Positions 23,444 to 32,507 of a stretch of DNA of 39,439 nt are shown piece by piece. Source of the stretch: Sedimenticola sp. (GTDB lineage Bacteria > Pseudomonadota > Gammaproteobacteria > Chromatiales > Chromatiaceae); contig JALVEB010000053.1 of NCBI GenBank assembly GCA_027008705.1, positions 1-39,439 on the forward strand, written 5' to 3'. The stretch's first letter is position 1. Every line of letters starts with the position of its first letter. Both the position numbers and the translations under genes were made by a program. The notes below the pieces were generated by a model. That model did not search any database. It saw only the letters and a program-made list of their open reading frames with translations, and was not told where the DNA came from.

Positions 23444-24325
23444 ATGAGTGCTCCGAGCAAGCCGCGTAAACACCCGGTCTCACCGAAACGCCGCGAGCAG
23501 AACCGGCGCGAGTTTCTGCGCACCTCGGCTTTCGCGCTCGGCATCGCCAGCGTTTCGCTGCTCGGTTTCGTGCCGGTCGTCGAGGGGCGTTCGGCGCGCC
23601 TGCGCCCACCCGGCGCGATCAAAAAACGCCTCGACGAGCACGAATTTCTGGCCGCCTGCATCAAATGCGGGCAGTGCGTGCAGGTCTGTCCGGTCGAAGC
23701 GATCAAGCTTGGCGACATCGACGATGGCTTCGGTGTGGGCGTGCCCTTCATCGAGCCACGCGAGCAGGCCTGTGATTTCTCCTGCGATGGCCTGCAATGC
23801 GTGCTCGCCTGTCCCACCGGGGCGCTCACCCACCATCTGGATTTTCCCGCCGATGCGCGCATGGGGTTTGCGCGGCTGGCGCGGCCCAAGGCCTGCCTGG
23901 CGGTGCAGGGCAAGGGCTTCAAGGGGGTGGCGCGCGGGCCCGGCTTCAAGGGTATTCTGCGCTACAGCGAGGTCGATCGCTGGAATCCGATCCCGGTCGC
24001 CGAGCATCCCTATGATCTTGAGATCTGCGACCTGTGCGTGCGTCAGTGCCCGATCGAGCAACGCATCATCCAGTGTGCCGAGGAGGACGAGAAGCGCAAA
24101 AAGCAGGGGCCGCAAGCCCTGGTCGCCAAGCGCATCGGTCACGAATGCCCGCCGAAGCACGCGATCACGCTGGAGCCGATCGACTCGGGCGATGGCAAGC
24201 GGCGCATGATGCCGGTGGTACAGGATGGCTGCGTCGGTTGCGGCGTGTGCGAGATGATCTGTCCCGTCGAAAGCGCGGCGATCGTCGTCGATATCGACAA
24301 AGACGCCGACTCGATCGGAGGTTGA
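23444..24325 (+). CDS. nosG: NosG (NapG-like) polyferredoxin with Tat signal
   Basis: Iron-sulfur protein of 293 residues. The N-terminal motif NRREFLRTSAFALG is a twin-arginine signal, so it is folded and exported, probably membrane-anchored. Four cysteine groups could hold four [4Fe-4S] clusters: CIKCGQCVQVCP, CDFSCDGLQCVLACP, CDLCVRQCP with a distal Cys, and CVGCGVCEMICP. In clade II clusters NosG and NosH are thought to form a quinol-oxidising module passing electrons to NosZ or its maturation factors, by analogy with NapGH. It is 1 base from nosH. Confidence 0.93.
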   Translation: MSAPSKPRKHPVSPKRREQNRREFLRTSAFALGIASVSLLGFVPVVEGRSARLRPPGAIKKRLDEHEFLAACIKCGQCVQVCPVEAIKLGDIDDGFGVGVPFIEPREQACDFSCDGLQCVLACPTGALTHHLDFPADARMGFARLARPKACLAVQGKGFKGVARGPGFKGILRYSEVDRWNPIPVAEHPYDLEICDLCVRQCPIEQRIIQCAEEDEKRKKQGPQALVAKRIGHECPPKHAITLEPIDSGDGKRRMMPVVQDGCVGCGVCEMICPVESAAIVVDIDKDADSIGG

Positions 24326-24326
24326 G

Positions 24327-25304
24327 ATGAGAAGAAGCTATATCGTGGAATCCTTGCGTCAGCTGTTCGGCTGGAAACCGACGCGGCCCACCAAGGACGA
24401 ACAGCCGGAGCGCCTGAAGCAGATCTACCAGAGCAAGCGCGGCAAGCTCAGCAAGGCCGATCTGGAGGCCGCGCACATCGAGCACAAACGGCCGTTCGGC
24501 AACAAATGGCAGATCCGTCGCTGGGCGACACTGATCTTCATCAACCTGCTGTTCGTGATCTCCTACCATTTCGACGTGCAATTGGTAGAGGGCGCCTTGA
24601 CCGCGTCGCGCGTGGTCGGTTTTCATATGGCCGATCTGAACTCCGCCTTGCAGGTCACGCTGGCCTACAAGCATGTGGTGCTGAACCTGGTGATCGGCAC
24701 CACCACGGTGTTCGTGTTGTGGCTGCTGCTCGGCGGGCGCACCTTTTGTTCGTGGGTCTGTCCGTACCACCTGGTCGCGGAGTGGGCCGAGTACCTGCAC
24801 CTGTGGCTGGTGAAGAAGAAGATCGTCAAGAACCATGTCTTCAATCGCAAGGTACGCGGCATCTTCTGGTTGATCTTCGGCCTGCTCGCCTTCGCCACCG
24901 GCTATACCGTGTTCGAGACCATCTCGCCGACCGGCATCCTCAGCCGTGCGTTGATCTACGGCCCCGGCCTGGCGCTGATCTGGATCGGCTTTCTGCTGCT
25001 GTTCGAGATCTTCTACTCGCGCCGCGCCTGGTGCCGTTACGCCTGTCCGATCGGGGTCACCTATGGCGTCGTCGGGCTGCTTTCTCCGGTGCGCGTGAAA
25101 TACAACGCCGAGGCCTGTCACCACGAGGGCGACTGCCGCAAGGTGTGCCTGGTGCCCCATGTGCTCGATGTGACCATCCGTGGCGCGGCCTTCGACGTGG
25201 AACAGGACATCGTCGCTGACTGCACTCGCTGCGGCATGTGCGTGGATGTCTGCCCGACCAGCTCGTTGACCTACGAGATCAAGGGCCTGGGCAAGTTTCT
25301 CTGA
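24327..25304 (+). CDS. nosH: NosH (NapH-like) membrane ferredoxin
   Basis: Inner-membrane protein of 325 residues. Four helices lie at about 67-85, 113-135, 172-192 and 208-228. The two NapH signature CX3CP motifs are CSWVCPYH (about 142-147) and CRYACPIG (about 236-243). Two C-terminal ferredoxin-type groups follow, CHHEGDCRKVC and CTRCGMCVDVCP. With NosG it probably takes electrons from menaquinol or ubiquinol. The stop overlaps the nosF start (TGATGA). Confidence 0.93.
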   Translation: MRRSYIVESLRQLFGWKPTRPTKDEQPERLKQIYQSKRGKLSKADLEAAHIEHKRPFGNKWQIRRWATLIFINLLFVISYHFDVQLVEGALTASRVVGFHMADLNSALQVTLAYKHVVLNLVIGTTTVFVLWLLLGGRTFCSWVCPYHLVAEWAEYLHLWLVKKKIVKNHVFNRKVRGIFWLIFGLLAFATGYTVFETISPTGILSRALIYGPGLALIWIGFLLLFEIFYSRRAWCRYACPIGVTYGVVGLLSPVRVKYNAEACHHEGDCRKVCLVPHVLDVTIRGAAFDVEQDIVADCTRCGMCVDVCPTSSLTYEIKGLGKFL

Positions 25305-26188
25305 TGATCCGCTTCGATCATGTCATCAAGCGCTTTCGCCGCAACCAAGTGCTCAAGGGCATCGACCTGGAGATCCAGCGCGGACAGCGGGTCGCGCTGG
25401 TCGGCTCCAACGGCGCCGGCAAGACCACGTTGATCCGCTGCCTGCTCGGTGAGTATCACTGTGAGGGCGAGGTTCGCATCGACGGCCTGGATCCGCGCGC
25501 GCACCGTCGCGAGGTGCTCTCCCGGATCGGCTTCGTGCCGCAGCTGCCGCCGCCGTTGCGCATGCCGGTCGGTCAGCTCATCGGCTTTGCCGCCAGCCTG
25601 TGCGGCTCCGATCCGGCGCGCATTATCCTAGTAGCCGGACAGCTCGGTTTCGACGCCACGGGCTTCCATCACCAACCCTTCGTCAAGCTCTCCGGCGGCC
25701 AGAAGCAGAAGTTGTTGATCGCCATCGCGCTGGGGCGCGACGCCGAGCTGCTGGTGATGGATGAGCCCGCCGCGAACCTCGACCCGGAGGCGCGTCATAT
25801 CCTGTTCAAATTGCTTGCGGAGAAGCAGGACGACGCCGCGATGCTGATCTCCAGCCACCGCCTCGACGAGGTCGCGGCCCTGGTGAACCGCGTCGTCGAG
25901 ATGGATCAGGGCCGCATCGTGCTCGACGACGAAGTCGCCGATACCGTCGATCTGAGCAGCCGCCTGGCCTGCCGCGTGCGCATGACCCGCGCCGAAGACG
26001 CCTTTGCGCGCGCCCTCGGCGCATGGGGCTTTGCCGCCGAGGCCGATGATCCCTTGAGCTGGCGTGGCCATGTGCCCGGTCCCGACCGCTTGCGCTTTCT
26101 CGGCATGTTGTCGCGTTACGCGGCGCTGTTGGCCGGTTTGGAGATGCGCGAGGAAACCGATGATGGAGACAACAAAGATGCGGCCTGA
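25304..26188 (+). CDS. nosF: NosF ABC-transporter ATPase
   Basis: ATPase of 294 residues that, with the membrane protein NosY and periplasmic NosD, supports CuZ assembly, probably by moving a sulfur- or copper-related factor. Walker A is VGSNGAGKTTLIR (about 33-45), the ABC signature LSGGQKQKLLIA and Walker B LLVMDEPAANLD. The ATG at 25304 overlaps the nosH stop; an earlier in-frame start would add residues from inside nosH and is not supported. The end overlaps nosL. Confidence 0.95.
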   Translation: MIRFDHVIKRFRRNQVLKGIDLEIQRGQRVALVGSNGAGKTTLIRCLLGEYHCEGEVRIDGLDPRAHRREVLSRIGFVPQLPPPLRMPVGQLIGFAASLCGSDPARIILVAGQLGFDATGFHHQPFVKLSGGQKQKLLIAIALGRDAELLVMDEPAANLDPEARHILFKLLAEKQDDAAMLISSHRLDEVAALVNRVVEMDQGRIVLDDEVADTVDLSSRLACRVRMTRAEDAFARALGAWGFAAEADDPLSWRGHVPGPDRLRFLGMLSRYAALLAGLEMREETDDGDNKDAA

Positions 26189-26675
26189 AACCCTGTTGCT
26201 GGCTCTTGGCGCCCTGCTCGTCGCGGCCTGTTCCCGCGCGCCCGAAAGCGGCCCGGTCGCGGTTCACTGGGACCGGGATGTCTGCGCGCGTTGCCGGATG
26301 GTGATCAGCGATCGCCACTACGCCGCCGAGATTCGCTACTTCCCTCCCGGCAAGGCATCGCGCGTCGCCTTGTTCGATGATATCGGCTGCGCCGTGCGCT
26401 GGCTCGAAAAACAGCCCTGGCGCAATGACCCCAAGACCGAGATCTGGGTCGCCGACCATCGCACCGGTAAATGGCTGGACGCGCGCAAGGCGCATTATGT
26501 GCGCGTGCCCAACACCCCGATGGAATACGGCCTGGGGGCGCAAGCCGAGAGCGCTCCGGGCAGTCTCGATTTCGCCCAGGCCAAGGCGCATATCGCCGAG
26601 GTCGAGAAACGCTTCGCCAGCGGCGCGCCGGAGCTCGAACGGATCCAGCCGCCAGCAGCCGGAGAACGGCGATGA
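26178..26675 (+). CDS. nosL: NosL copper-chaperone lipoprotein
   Basis: Outer- or inner-membrane lipoprotein of 165 residues that delivers Cu(I) for CuZ assembly. A short signal leads to the lipobox LLVAAC. The NosL copper motif appears as CARCRMVISD (about residues 36-45), with downstream phrases RYFPPGKASRVALFDDIGCA and NTPMEYG typical of the family. The start at 26178 has GGAG 9 bases upstream. ATGs at 26160 and 26163 also have AGGA at reasonable spacing, so the N-terminus may be 5 or 6 residues longer. It overlaps nosF and nosY and sits between them, whereas it follows nosY in many clusters. Confidence 0.92.
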   Translation: MRPETLLLALGALLVAACSRAPESGPVAVHWDRDVCARCRMVISDRHYAAEIRYFPPGKASRVALFDDIGCAVRWLEKQPWRNDPKTEIWVADHRTGKWLDARKAHYVRVPNTPMEYGLGAQAESAPGSLDFAQAKAHIAEVEKRFASGAPELERIQPPAAGERR

Positions 26676-27499
26676 ACCACCTCTGGCTGACCGCCTGGGC
26701 GGATATCGTCGAATCGTTGCGCGCGCGTTGGTTCGTGGTCTACTCCGCCGTGTTCGGCGGCATCGTCGTATTGCTGTTTGCCTTTGGTTTGTCCGAGTCG
26801 CGGGTGATGGGTTTCACCGGTCTTTCGCGCTTGTTGATCACCTATATCGAACTCTCGATGGCGATTCTTCCGATCTTCGTGCTCATCACCACGGTGCGCT
26901 CGGTGGCCGGTGATCGCGAGGCCGGCGTATTCGAATACATGCTGTCGTTGCCGATCAGCCTCTCGGCCTGGTATTGGGGGCGCATGCTCGGGCGTTTCCT
27001 GGTGGTCTTTCTGCCGGTCTTCATCGCCATGCTCGGCGCGCTGCTGTGGGGCATGCTGAAGGGCGGTGAAACGCCGTGGGCGCTGTTTTTCTATTACACC
27101 GCGCTGCTGCTCTCGCTGTGCTGGTGTTTTCTCGGTATCGGCATGTTGATCTCGACGCTGGCGCGTTCGTCCGATATCGCCCAGGGCGCGGCCTTCATCG
27201 TCTGGCTGACCTTGCTGTTGTTCCTCGATCTGATCCTCCTCGGCGTCATGATCCGCGAGGGCCTGTCTCCGGACACCGCCGTCGCGGTTGCGCTGGTCAA
27301 CCCCTTGCAGGTGTTCCGGACCGCCACGATGATGTTGTTCGACCCGCAACTGGTCCTGCTGGGGCCTACCGCCTATGTCATCCTCGATCATTTCGGTCGC
27401 GCGGGCTATATCGCCTTCGCGATCCTCTACCCAATCTTGCTCGGCACCCTGTGCGCTCTCATCGGCTATCAGGCGTTTCGACGCGGAGACCTGCCATAG
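26672..27499 (+). CDS. nosY: NosY ABC-transporter permease
   Basis: Inner-membrane protein of 275 residues with six hydrophobic helices, the permease partner of NosF. Family phrases include TTVRSVAGDREAGVFEYMLS after the second helix and a WGRMLGRF loop. The gene overlaps the nosL stop by 4 bases and ends the nos cluster. A hairpin (27504-27522) follows, then a gap converging on hprK. Confidence 0.94.
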   Translation: MNHLWLTAWADIVESLRARWFVVYSAVFGGIVVLLFAFGLSESRVMGFTGLSRLLITYIELSMAILPIFVLITTVRSVAGDREAGVFEYMLSLPISLSAWYWGRMLGRFLVVFLPVFIAMLGALLWGMLKGGETPWALFFYYTALLLSLCWCFLGIGMLISTLARSSDIAQGAAFIVWLTLLLFLDLILLGVMIREGLSPDTAVAVALVNPLQVFRTATMMLFDPQLVLLGPTAYVILDHFGRAGYIAFAILYPILLGTLCALIGYQAFRRGDLP

Positions 27500-27503
27500 A
27501 GAG

Positions 27504-27522
27504 CGGCAGCGAAAATCTGCCG
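27504..27522. repeat. Hairpin after nosY
   Basis: CGGCAG-CGAAAAT-CTGCCG, a perfect 6-bp stem 4 bases after the nosY stop. No T-run follows on the plus strand. It may mark the 3' end of the nos message. The rest of the gap to hprK (27523-27703) shows nothing definite. Confidence 0.35.
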
Positions 27523-27703
27523 TGACCACTCAGCCGTCAAAGCCCGTGTGATTATATCCCAATAAGGAGCTATGCCCTGTTCCAGGCGAGAGCGGTGCTA
27601 CAGGCCCTTGCGGAAGAGCGTCGTTCAGACACTCGAGGCAATCCGGCATGAACATTTCACTCCATGAGAAAGTTCACACCATGCCCGAGATACGCTGCGG
27701 GTT

Positions 27704-28651
27704 TCAGGGGCTGCGCCGCTCGATCTCGGTACGCTGACGCTCGATGAAATCGGCGTCGGCGGAATAGCCCTTCAGGCGCAGCGCGTGGTTGCGCACTGCG
27801 GTTTCGATCAGGATCGCGATATTGCGCCCCGGCGCGACCGGGATCGTGACTTGGGGGATCTCCAGGCCGAGGATATTGCGGCTGGAATGGCTGCCGGAGA
27901 GGCGGTCGATGCGTTGCAGCTCGTCGTTTTCCAGGTTCTCCAGCTGGATGATCAGGCGCAGGTATTTCATCTGCTTGATTGCGCTGTCGCCGAACATTGC
28001 GCGGATGTTGAGGATGCCGAGGCCCCGTACCTCGAGAAACTCGTGCAATAACGGTGGACAGGTGCCGCTGACGATATCGGGTGCGATGCGGGAGAACAGC
28101 GGTGCGTCGTCGGCGACCAGCCGGTGGCCGCGCGCGATCAACTCCAGCGCCAGTTCGCTCTTGCCGATCGACGGGCTGCCGGTCAACAGCACCCCCATGC
28201 CGAGTACTTCCATGAAGACGCCATGGATGGTTTCACGCTCGGCCAGGGCATGGGTCAGGTAGTACTGGAGGTGGGTAAAGAGCCGTTTGTATTCGATGCT
28301 GGATTTGATCAGCGGCGTGCCGGTGGCTTCGGCGAGTTCGCGCAGCGAGCGCGCCGGGGTGAGGTCGTCGGTGATAATGATGGCGGCGGGTTCGCCCTTG
28401 AACAGGGTGTCCAGGGTCTCGCGGTAGCTGCTTTCCGAGAGGCTGTTCAGGTAGTTCTGTTCGGTGTCGCTGATCAGTTGGATACGGTTGCCGTGGATGC
28501 AGTTCAACGCGCCGACCAGGCTTTGCTTCTCGGTTGCCGGAGTGGCGCCGCGTACTTGTCGCGCGCGCCCGGAACGGCCGGCGATCCAGACCATGCCCAG
28601 GGTGTCGCTGAGGTCGCCGAAGAGTTTGGCGATGGTCAGTTCGTCGCTCAT
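27704..28651 (-). CDS. hprK: HPr kinase/phosphorylase HprK
   Basis: Bifunctional kinase/phosphorylase of 315 residues that phosphorylates a serine of HPr-like proteins. The C-terminal kinase domain has the P-loop GSPSIGKSELALEL (about 155-168), then ADDAPLFSR and the HprK signature ILNIRAMFGDSAI. The P-loop reads GSPSIGKS in place of the usual GxSGxGKS. In Proteobacteria HprK belongs to the nitrogen-related PTS. It overlaps ptsN by 4 bases. rapZ and npr, often next, are absent; the nos cluster converges here. Confidence 0.93.
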   Translation of the reverse strand: MSDELTIAKLFGDLSDTLGMVWIAGRSGRARQVRGATPATEKQSLVGALNCIHGNRIQLISDTEQNYLNSLSESSYRETLDTLFKGEPAAIIITDDLTPARSLRELAEATGTPLIKSSIEYKRLFTHLQYYLTHALAERETIHGVFMEVLGMGVLLTGSPSIGKSELALELIARGHRLVADDAPLFSRIAPDIVSGTCPPLLHEFLEVRGLGILNIRAMFGDSAIKQMKYLRLIIQLENLENDELQRIDRLSGSHSSRNILGLEIPQVTIPVAPGRNIAILIETAVRNHALRLKGYSADADFIERQRTEIERRSP

Positions 28652-29130
28652 GCGCTGGCGGCGAGCGCGCTGTGTGTTTCCAACATCCGGATCAGTTGGT
28701 CCGGGTGGTTGCAGCGCGGGTTGCGCAATGAATCCCGGAAGCCTTGATCGCCGAACAGCGCGGCCAGCGCCGAGAGGATGCGCAGGTGTTCCTCGTTGGC
28801 GCTTTCCGGAGCCAGCAGGGCGAATACCAAGTCCACCGGCGCGTCGTCGATGGCGTCGAAATCGACCGGGTGGTCGAGGCGCAAAAAACTGCCGTAGGCC
28901 TGGTCGATGCCGGCGACGCGCGCATGGGGCAGGGCGACGCCGTGGCCGAATCCGGTACTGCCTAGCCGTTCGCGTTCGAGAAGCTTGTCGAAGATCTGGT
29001 GATCGTCGAGCGCCGGGCTGGCGTGGGCGAGCAGCTTGCCCGCCGTTTCCAGAACGCGCTTCTTACTGGCGGCGTCCGAGGCGCAAACGATGCGGTCGGT
29101 GGTGAGAAAGTTGTCGGGGAAGGTGCTCAT
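28648..29130 (-). CDS. ptsN: Nitrogen-PTS EIIA protein PtsN
   Basis: EIIA-Ntr protein of 160 residues, the terminal phosphate acceptor of the nitrogen-related phosphotransferase system, affecting potassium transport and stress responses. The phosphorylated histidine lies in GHGVALPHARV (about residue 72). Overall length and the phrase LVFALLAPESANEEHL fit the family. It overlaps hprK, and lies 70 bases after hpf in the rpoN operon. Confidence 0.95.
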   Translation of the reverse strand: MSTFPDNFLTTDRIVCASDAASKKRVLETAGKLLAHASPALDDHQIFDKLLERERLGSTGFGHGVALPHARVAGIDQAYGSFLRLDHPVDFDAIDDAPVDLVFALLAPESANEEHLRILSALAALFGDQGFRDSLRNPRCNHPDQLIRMLETHSALAASA

Positions 29131-29200
29131 GACCCGGTGTCCATGCTGCTGCTGGTCGTTTGCGCGATGGTCGATCCGTCTTCCATCGCGCGCCGCGAGA

Positions 29201-29536
29201 TCAGGCGATTCCGCTTTCCACGTCGGGCATCGGAGCCGCGCCGCGCGCGCGGCGGTCGGTCAGCTTTTCCTTGTGTCGGATCACCTGGCGGTCGAGTTTG
29301 TCGATCAGCGCGTCGATCGCGGCGTACATGTTTTCGTCGCTGGCCTCGGCAAAGAGGTCGTTCCCGCTGATGTGTACCGTGGCTTCCGCCTTCTGTTGCA
29401 GTTTCTCGACGCTGAGCACCACGTGGACATTGGTGACATGGTCGAAGTGCCGCTCCAGCTTCTGGATCTTGCTCTCTACATAGTTGCGGAGTGAATCGGT
29501 TAACTCGACATGGTGACCTGTGACACTGATTTGCAT
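29201..29536 (-). CDS. hpf: Short ribosome hibernation-promoting factor HPF
   Basis: Short HPF/RaiA-family protein of 111 residues that binds the 30S decoding channel in stationary phase and promotes ribosome hibernation. The start MQISVTGHHVELTDSLRNYV is standard, as are YVESKIQKLERHF and HISGNDLFAEASDENMYAAI. AAGGAG lies 7 bases upstream of the ATG at 29536. The frame is open further upstream, but that part lies in the rpoN end and is not used. It is the usual gene after rpoN. Confidence 0.95.
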   Translation of the reverse strand: MQISVTGHHVELTDSLRNYVESKIQKLERHFDHVTNVHVVLSVEKLQQKAEATVHISGNDLFAEASDENMYAAIDALIDKLDRQVIRHKEKLTDRRARGAAPMPDVESGIA

Positions 29537-29562
29537 AGTCAGCTCCTTAGGGTTGATGGGCG

Positions 29563-31059
29563 TCAGGCGATGCGCCTGCGCTCGTTGGATGGCGGAATTG
29601 CCATCGATTCGCGGTATTTGGCGACGGTGCGCCGCGCGACTTTTATGCCTTGCTCCGCCAGTATGGTGGCGATTTTGTTGTCGCTCAATGGTTTGCCCGG
29701 TTTTTCCGCCGCGATGAGCTTCTTGATCAGGGCGCGGATCGCGGTCGCCGAGCATTCGCCACCGCTGTCCGTGTTCACATGGCTGGAGAAGAAGTGCTTG
29801 AATTCGAAGGTGCCGCGCGGCGTCAGCATGTATTTGTTCATGGTGCTGCGCGAGATCGTCGATTCGTGCATCTCGAGCCGTTCGGCGATGTCGCGCAATA
29901 CCAGCGGTTTCATCGCCTCGTCACCGTACTCGAAGAAGTTGCGCTGTAGATCGACGATCGCGCGGGCGACGTTCAGCAGGGTGTCGTGGCGGCTTTGCAG
30001 GCTCTTCAGGAACCAGCGCGCTTCTTGCAGGTGGTCGCGCAGGTAGGTGTTTTCCTTGCTGTTGTCGCTGCGGCGGACCAGCGCCGCGTATTCGTTGTTG
30101 ACGCGCACCTTCGGCAGGGCCTCGGGGTTCAGCTCGACCTGCCATTCGCCATCGATCTTGCGCACGATGACGTCGGGGACGATGTATTCTGGCGTGGCGT
30201 CGGCGATCGTCGAGCCAGGCCGCGGGTTCAGCGACTGGATCAGTGTCAGGGCCTGCTTCAGATCGTCTTCGCTGATCTTCAGCCGGCGGCGCAGCGACAG
30301 GCCATCGCGCTTCACCAACTGTTCGAAGGCATCGCGCACGATGCGCAGCGCCAGCTTGCGCGAGGGGGTATCCTCCGGCAGCTGGCGCAGCTGGATCAGC
30401 AGGCAGTCGCGCGGGCCTTGCGCCGCCACCCCGGGGGGATCGAAGTATTGCACGCGGTGGAGCACGGCATTGAATTCTTCCTCGGTGATGGTGTCCTCCT
30501 CGTCACTGGCGTCGACATTCAGCGCGGCGAGCATCTCCTCGGTGCTTTGGCGCAGGTAACCGCTTTCATCGACGGCTTCGATGATGGAGGTGGCGATGGC
30601 CCGGTCGCGCTCGTTGAACGGGGTCAGATTCAGTTGCCACATCAGGTGGTCGTGCAGGGTGTTCGCGGCGCTGCTTTGGGCGAAGATATCGAAGTCGGCC
30701 TCGCCGCTACCCTGACTCGCCGGCAGCGAGGAGGCCGGCGCGGCGGAATCGAAGGTGTCTTCCCAGTTGGAATCGGTGGGGAGCTCGGCCGGAAGCTTCT
30801 CCTCGCCGACGTTGAGTTCCGTTTCGGTGGAGCTGGTGGTGGCGATCGTTTCGGCCGCGCTCAGGTCCTCCAGCGAAACCGTTTCGGTCTCGGGCGGCTT
30901 GGATTCGTCATCGGCTTCGAGCAGCGGGTTGGCGTCGAGCGCGTCCTGGATCTCTTGTTGCAGATCCACGGCCGAGAGCTGCAGCAGGCGGATCGCCTGT
31001 TGCAGCTGTGGCGTCATGGTCAGCTGTTGCCCCAGTTTGAGCTGTAGAGAGAGCTTCAT
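29563..31059 (-). CDS. rpoN: RNA polymerase sigma-54 factor RpoN
   Basis: Sigma-54 of 498 residues. Region I starts MKLSLQLKLGQQLTMTPQLQ with the Gln/Leu repeats that contact activators. An acidic, variable region II (about 50-130) precedes the core-binding domain. The promoter-contacting helix-turn-helix and the RpoN box (ARRTVAKYRE, then SMAIPPSNERRR) close the protein. It recognises -24/-12 promoters with enhancer-binding proteins such as the FleQ type in this window. A TATACTCGTCG motif and a hairpin lie upstream at 31121-31164. Confidence 0.97.
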   Translation of the reverse strand: MKLSLQLKLGQQLTMTPQLQQAIRLLQLSAVDLQQEIQDALDANPLLEADDESKPPETETVSLEDLSAAETIATTSSTETELNVGEEKLPAELPTDSNWEDTFDSAAPASSLPASQGSGEADFDIFAQSSAANTLHDHLMWQLNLTPFNERDRAIATSIIEAVDESGYLRQSTEEMLAALNVDASDEEDTITEEEFNAVLHRVQYFDPPGVAAQGPRDCLLIQLRQLPEDTPSRKLALRIVRDAFEQLVKRDGLSLRRRLKISEDDLKQALTLIQSLNPRPGSTIADATPEYIVPDVIVRKIDGEWQVELNPEALPKVRVNNEYAALVRRSDNSKENTYLRDHLQEARWFLKSLQSRHDTLLNVARAIVDLQRNFFEYGDEAMKPLVLRDIAERLEMHESTISRSTMNKYMLTPRGTFEFKHFFSSHVNTDSGGECSATAIRALIKKLIAAEKPGKPLSDNKIATILAEQGIKVARRTVAKYRESMAIPPSNERRRIA

Positions 31060-31120
31060 GGTTATTGTGTTCTATCCGAAATGCATCCTGTATCGGGATA
31101 GCGGCAGGGCGGCTGGCCGC

Positions 31121-31164
31121 TATACTCGTCGTCCGGATCCCACCCCATCCGTGGGATCTGGTAC
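31121..31164. repeat. TATACTCGTCG motif with adjacent hairpin (copy C, degenerate)
   Basis: TATACTCGTCG at 31121-31131 repeats the left end of the element at 4432. A hairpin follows: GTCCGGATCCCAC (31131-31143) pairs with GTGGGATCTGGTAC (31151-31164) around a 7-base loop with small imperfections. The interior differs from the other copies. It lies between rpoN and lptB. Confidence 0.5.
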
Positions 31165-31275
31165 GTTATTTGTATGCTCCTTGTCGTGTTCTTCAATTCT
31201 AGCGCGAAAGCGCGCGCCTGCCAGCCGTTTTTTCATGTGTCGGCTTGACTGGGGTCAAGGCGTTCGCGTGGTGGC

Positions 31276-32001
31276 CTACATGCGGAATTTTTCGCCGAGA
31301 TAGACCTTGCGAACCTCCTGGTTGTCGAGGATCTCGGCGGGGCTTCCCTCGGCGATGACGCTGCCTTCGTTGATGATGTAGGCGCGATGGCAGATGCCCA
31401 GCGTCTCGCGTACGTTGTGGTCGGTGATCAGGATGCCGATGCCTTTCTCGGACAGGTCCTTGACGATCTGCTGGATGTCCATGACCGAGATCGGATCGAC
31501 GCCGGCGAATGGCTCGTCGAGCAGGATGAAAGCGGGTTCCAGCGCCAGCGCGCGGGCGATCTCCAGCCGCCGGCGTTCGCCCCCGGAGAGGCTCATCGCC
31601 AGATGGCCGCGCAGGTGGGCCAGGTTGAAACGCTCCAGCAGTTCGTCGCACAACAGCTGGCGCTGGTCACGTTGCAGCTTGCGTCCGACCTCGAGCACCG
31701 CGAGGAGGTTGTCCTCCACGCTGAGCTTGCGGAATACCGAGGGCTCCTGCGCCAGGTAGCCCATGCCGAGGCGCGCGCGGCCATGCATCGGCAGGTCGGT
31801 GACGTCGACCTCATGGATATGGATCCTGCCCCGGTCGCACGGGATCAGGCCGACGATCATGTAGAAGCTGGTGGTCTTGCCGGCGCCGTTGGGACCGAGC
31901 AGCCCGACCACCTCGCTGGCCTCGACCCGCAGCGAGACCTCTCGCACCACCGCGCGGTCACGGAAACGCTTGGTCAGGCCGTCGGCGCGCAGCGCGTTCA
32001 T
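31276..32001 (-). CDS. lptB: Lipopolysaccharide export ATPase LptB
   Basis: ABC ATPase of 241 residues that powers the LptB2FG complex extracting lipopolysaccharide from the inner membrane. Walker [17 protein letters not shown] (about 34-49), signature [16 protein letters not shown] and Walker [14 protein letters not shown] are complete. The start overlaps the lptA stop by 4 bases. In order it sits with lptC-lptA upstream and rpoN downstream, as in most Gammaproteobacteria. Confidence 0.97.
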   Translation of the reverse strand: MNALRADGLTKRFRDRAVVREVSLRVEASEVVGLLGPNGAGKTTSFYMIVGLIPCDRGRIHIHEVDVTDLPMHGRARLGMGYLAQEPSVFRKLSVEDNLLAVLEVGRKLQRDQRQLLCDELLERFNLAHLRGHLAMSLSGGERRRLEIARALALEPAFILLDEPFAGVDPISVMDIQQIVKDLSEKGIGILITDHNVRETLGICHRAYIINEGSVIAEGSPAEILDNQEVRKVYLGEKFRM

Positions 32002-32507
32002 TTGGCGTGGTCGGGCTCGATCCGGATATGCACCCGGGTCTTGCCGCTGGCGACCTTGCCGGCCTTGACCACCCCTTTTACGCGGTCATAGACGATGCGG
32101 TCGTTGCGGAAGGTATCCTTGCCCTGCTTCAGTACCGCGTCGCCGCTCAGGATCAACAGCTCGCTGTCGGTATCGTACTCGGCGCGGCGCGCCTGACCGG
32201 TGATCGGCGGCTTGCCGCGCGCCGGCAGTTGGCGGAAGCGCACCGGCGATCCGGTCGCGACGAGGCGCGCGCCCCGTTTCTTGTGACGTCGCACCACGAG
32301 CTTGTCGGCGCGGATCCGCAGGCTGCCCTGGGTGATCTCGACGTGTCCGGAATAGGTGCTGACGCCAAGCTTGTCATCGATATCGGCGCTGTCGGCTTCG
32401 AGCTCGATGGCTTGTTTGCGATCGCTCGGCAGGGCATGGCCGGCGGTGGGCGGCAGAACGAGCGCCAGCAGCGCAAGCAGGGGAAGAATCGAGGCGGATG
32501 GGTTCAT
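31998..32507 (-). CDS. lptA: Lipopolysaccharide transport periplasmic protein LptA
   Basis: Periplasmic bridge protein of 169 residues in the Lpt machine, passing lipopolysaccharide to the outer membrane. From the ATG at 32507 it has a Sec signal peptide ([19 protein letters not shown]), then an OstA beta-jellyroll fold ([35 protein letters not shown]). The frame extends upstream of 32507 but without a signal-peptide context. It overlaps lptC by 4 bases and lptB by 4. Confidence 0.94.
   Translation of the reverse strand: MNPSASILPLLALLALVLPPTAGHALPSDRKQAIELEADSADIDDKLGVSTYSGHVEITQGSLRIRADKLVVRRHKKRGARLVATGSPVRFRQLPARGKPPITGQARRAEYDTDSELLILSGDAVLKQGKDTFRNDRIVYDRVKGVVKAGKVASGKTRVHIRIEPDHAK

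Noticed and set aside
27572-27667. Possible 31-codon gene between nosY and hprK
   Set aside because: AAGGAG is present but only 2 bases from the ATG, and the peptide has no recognisable features.
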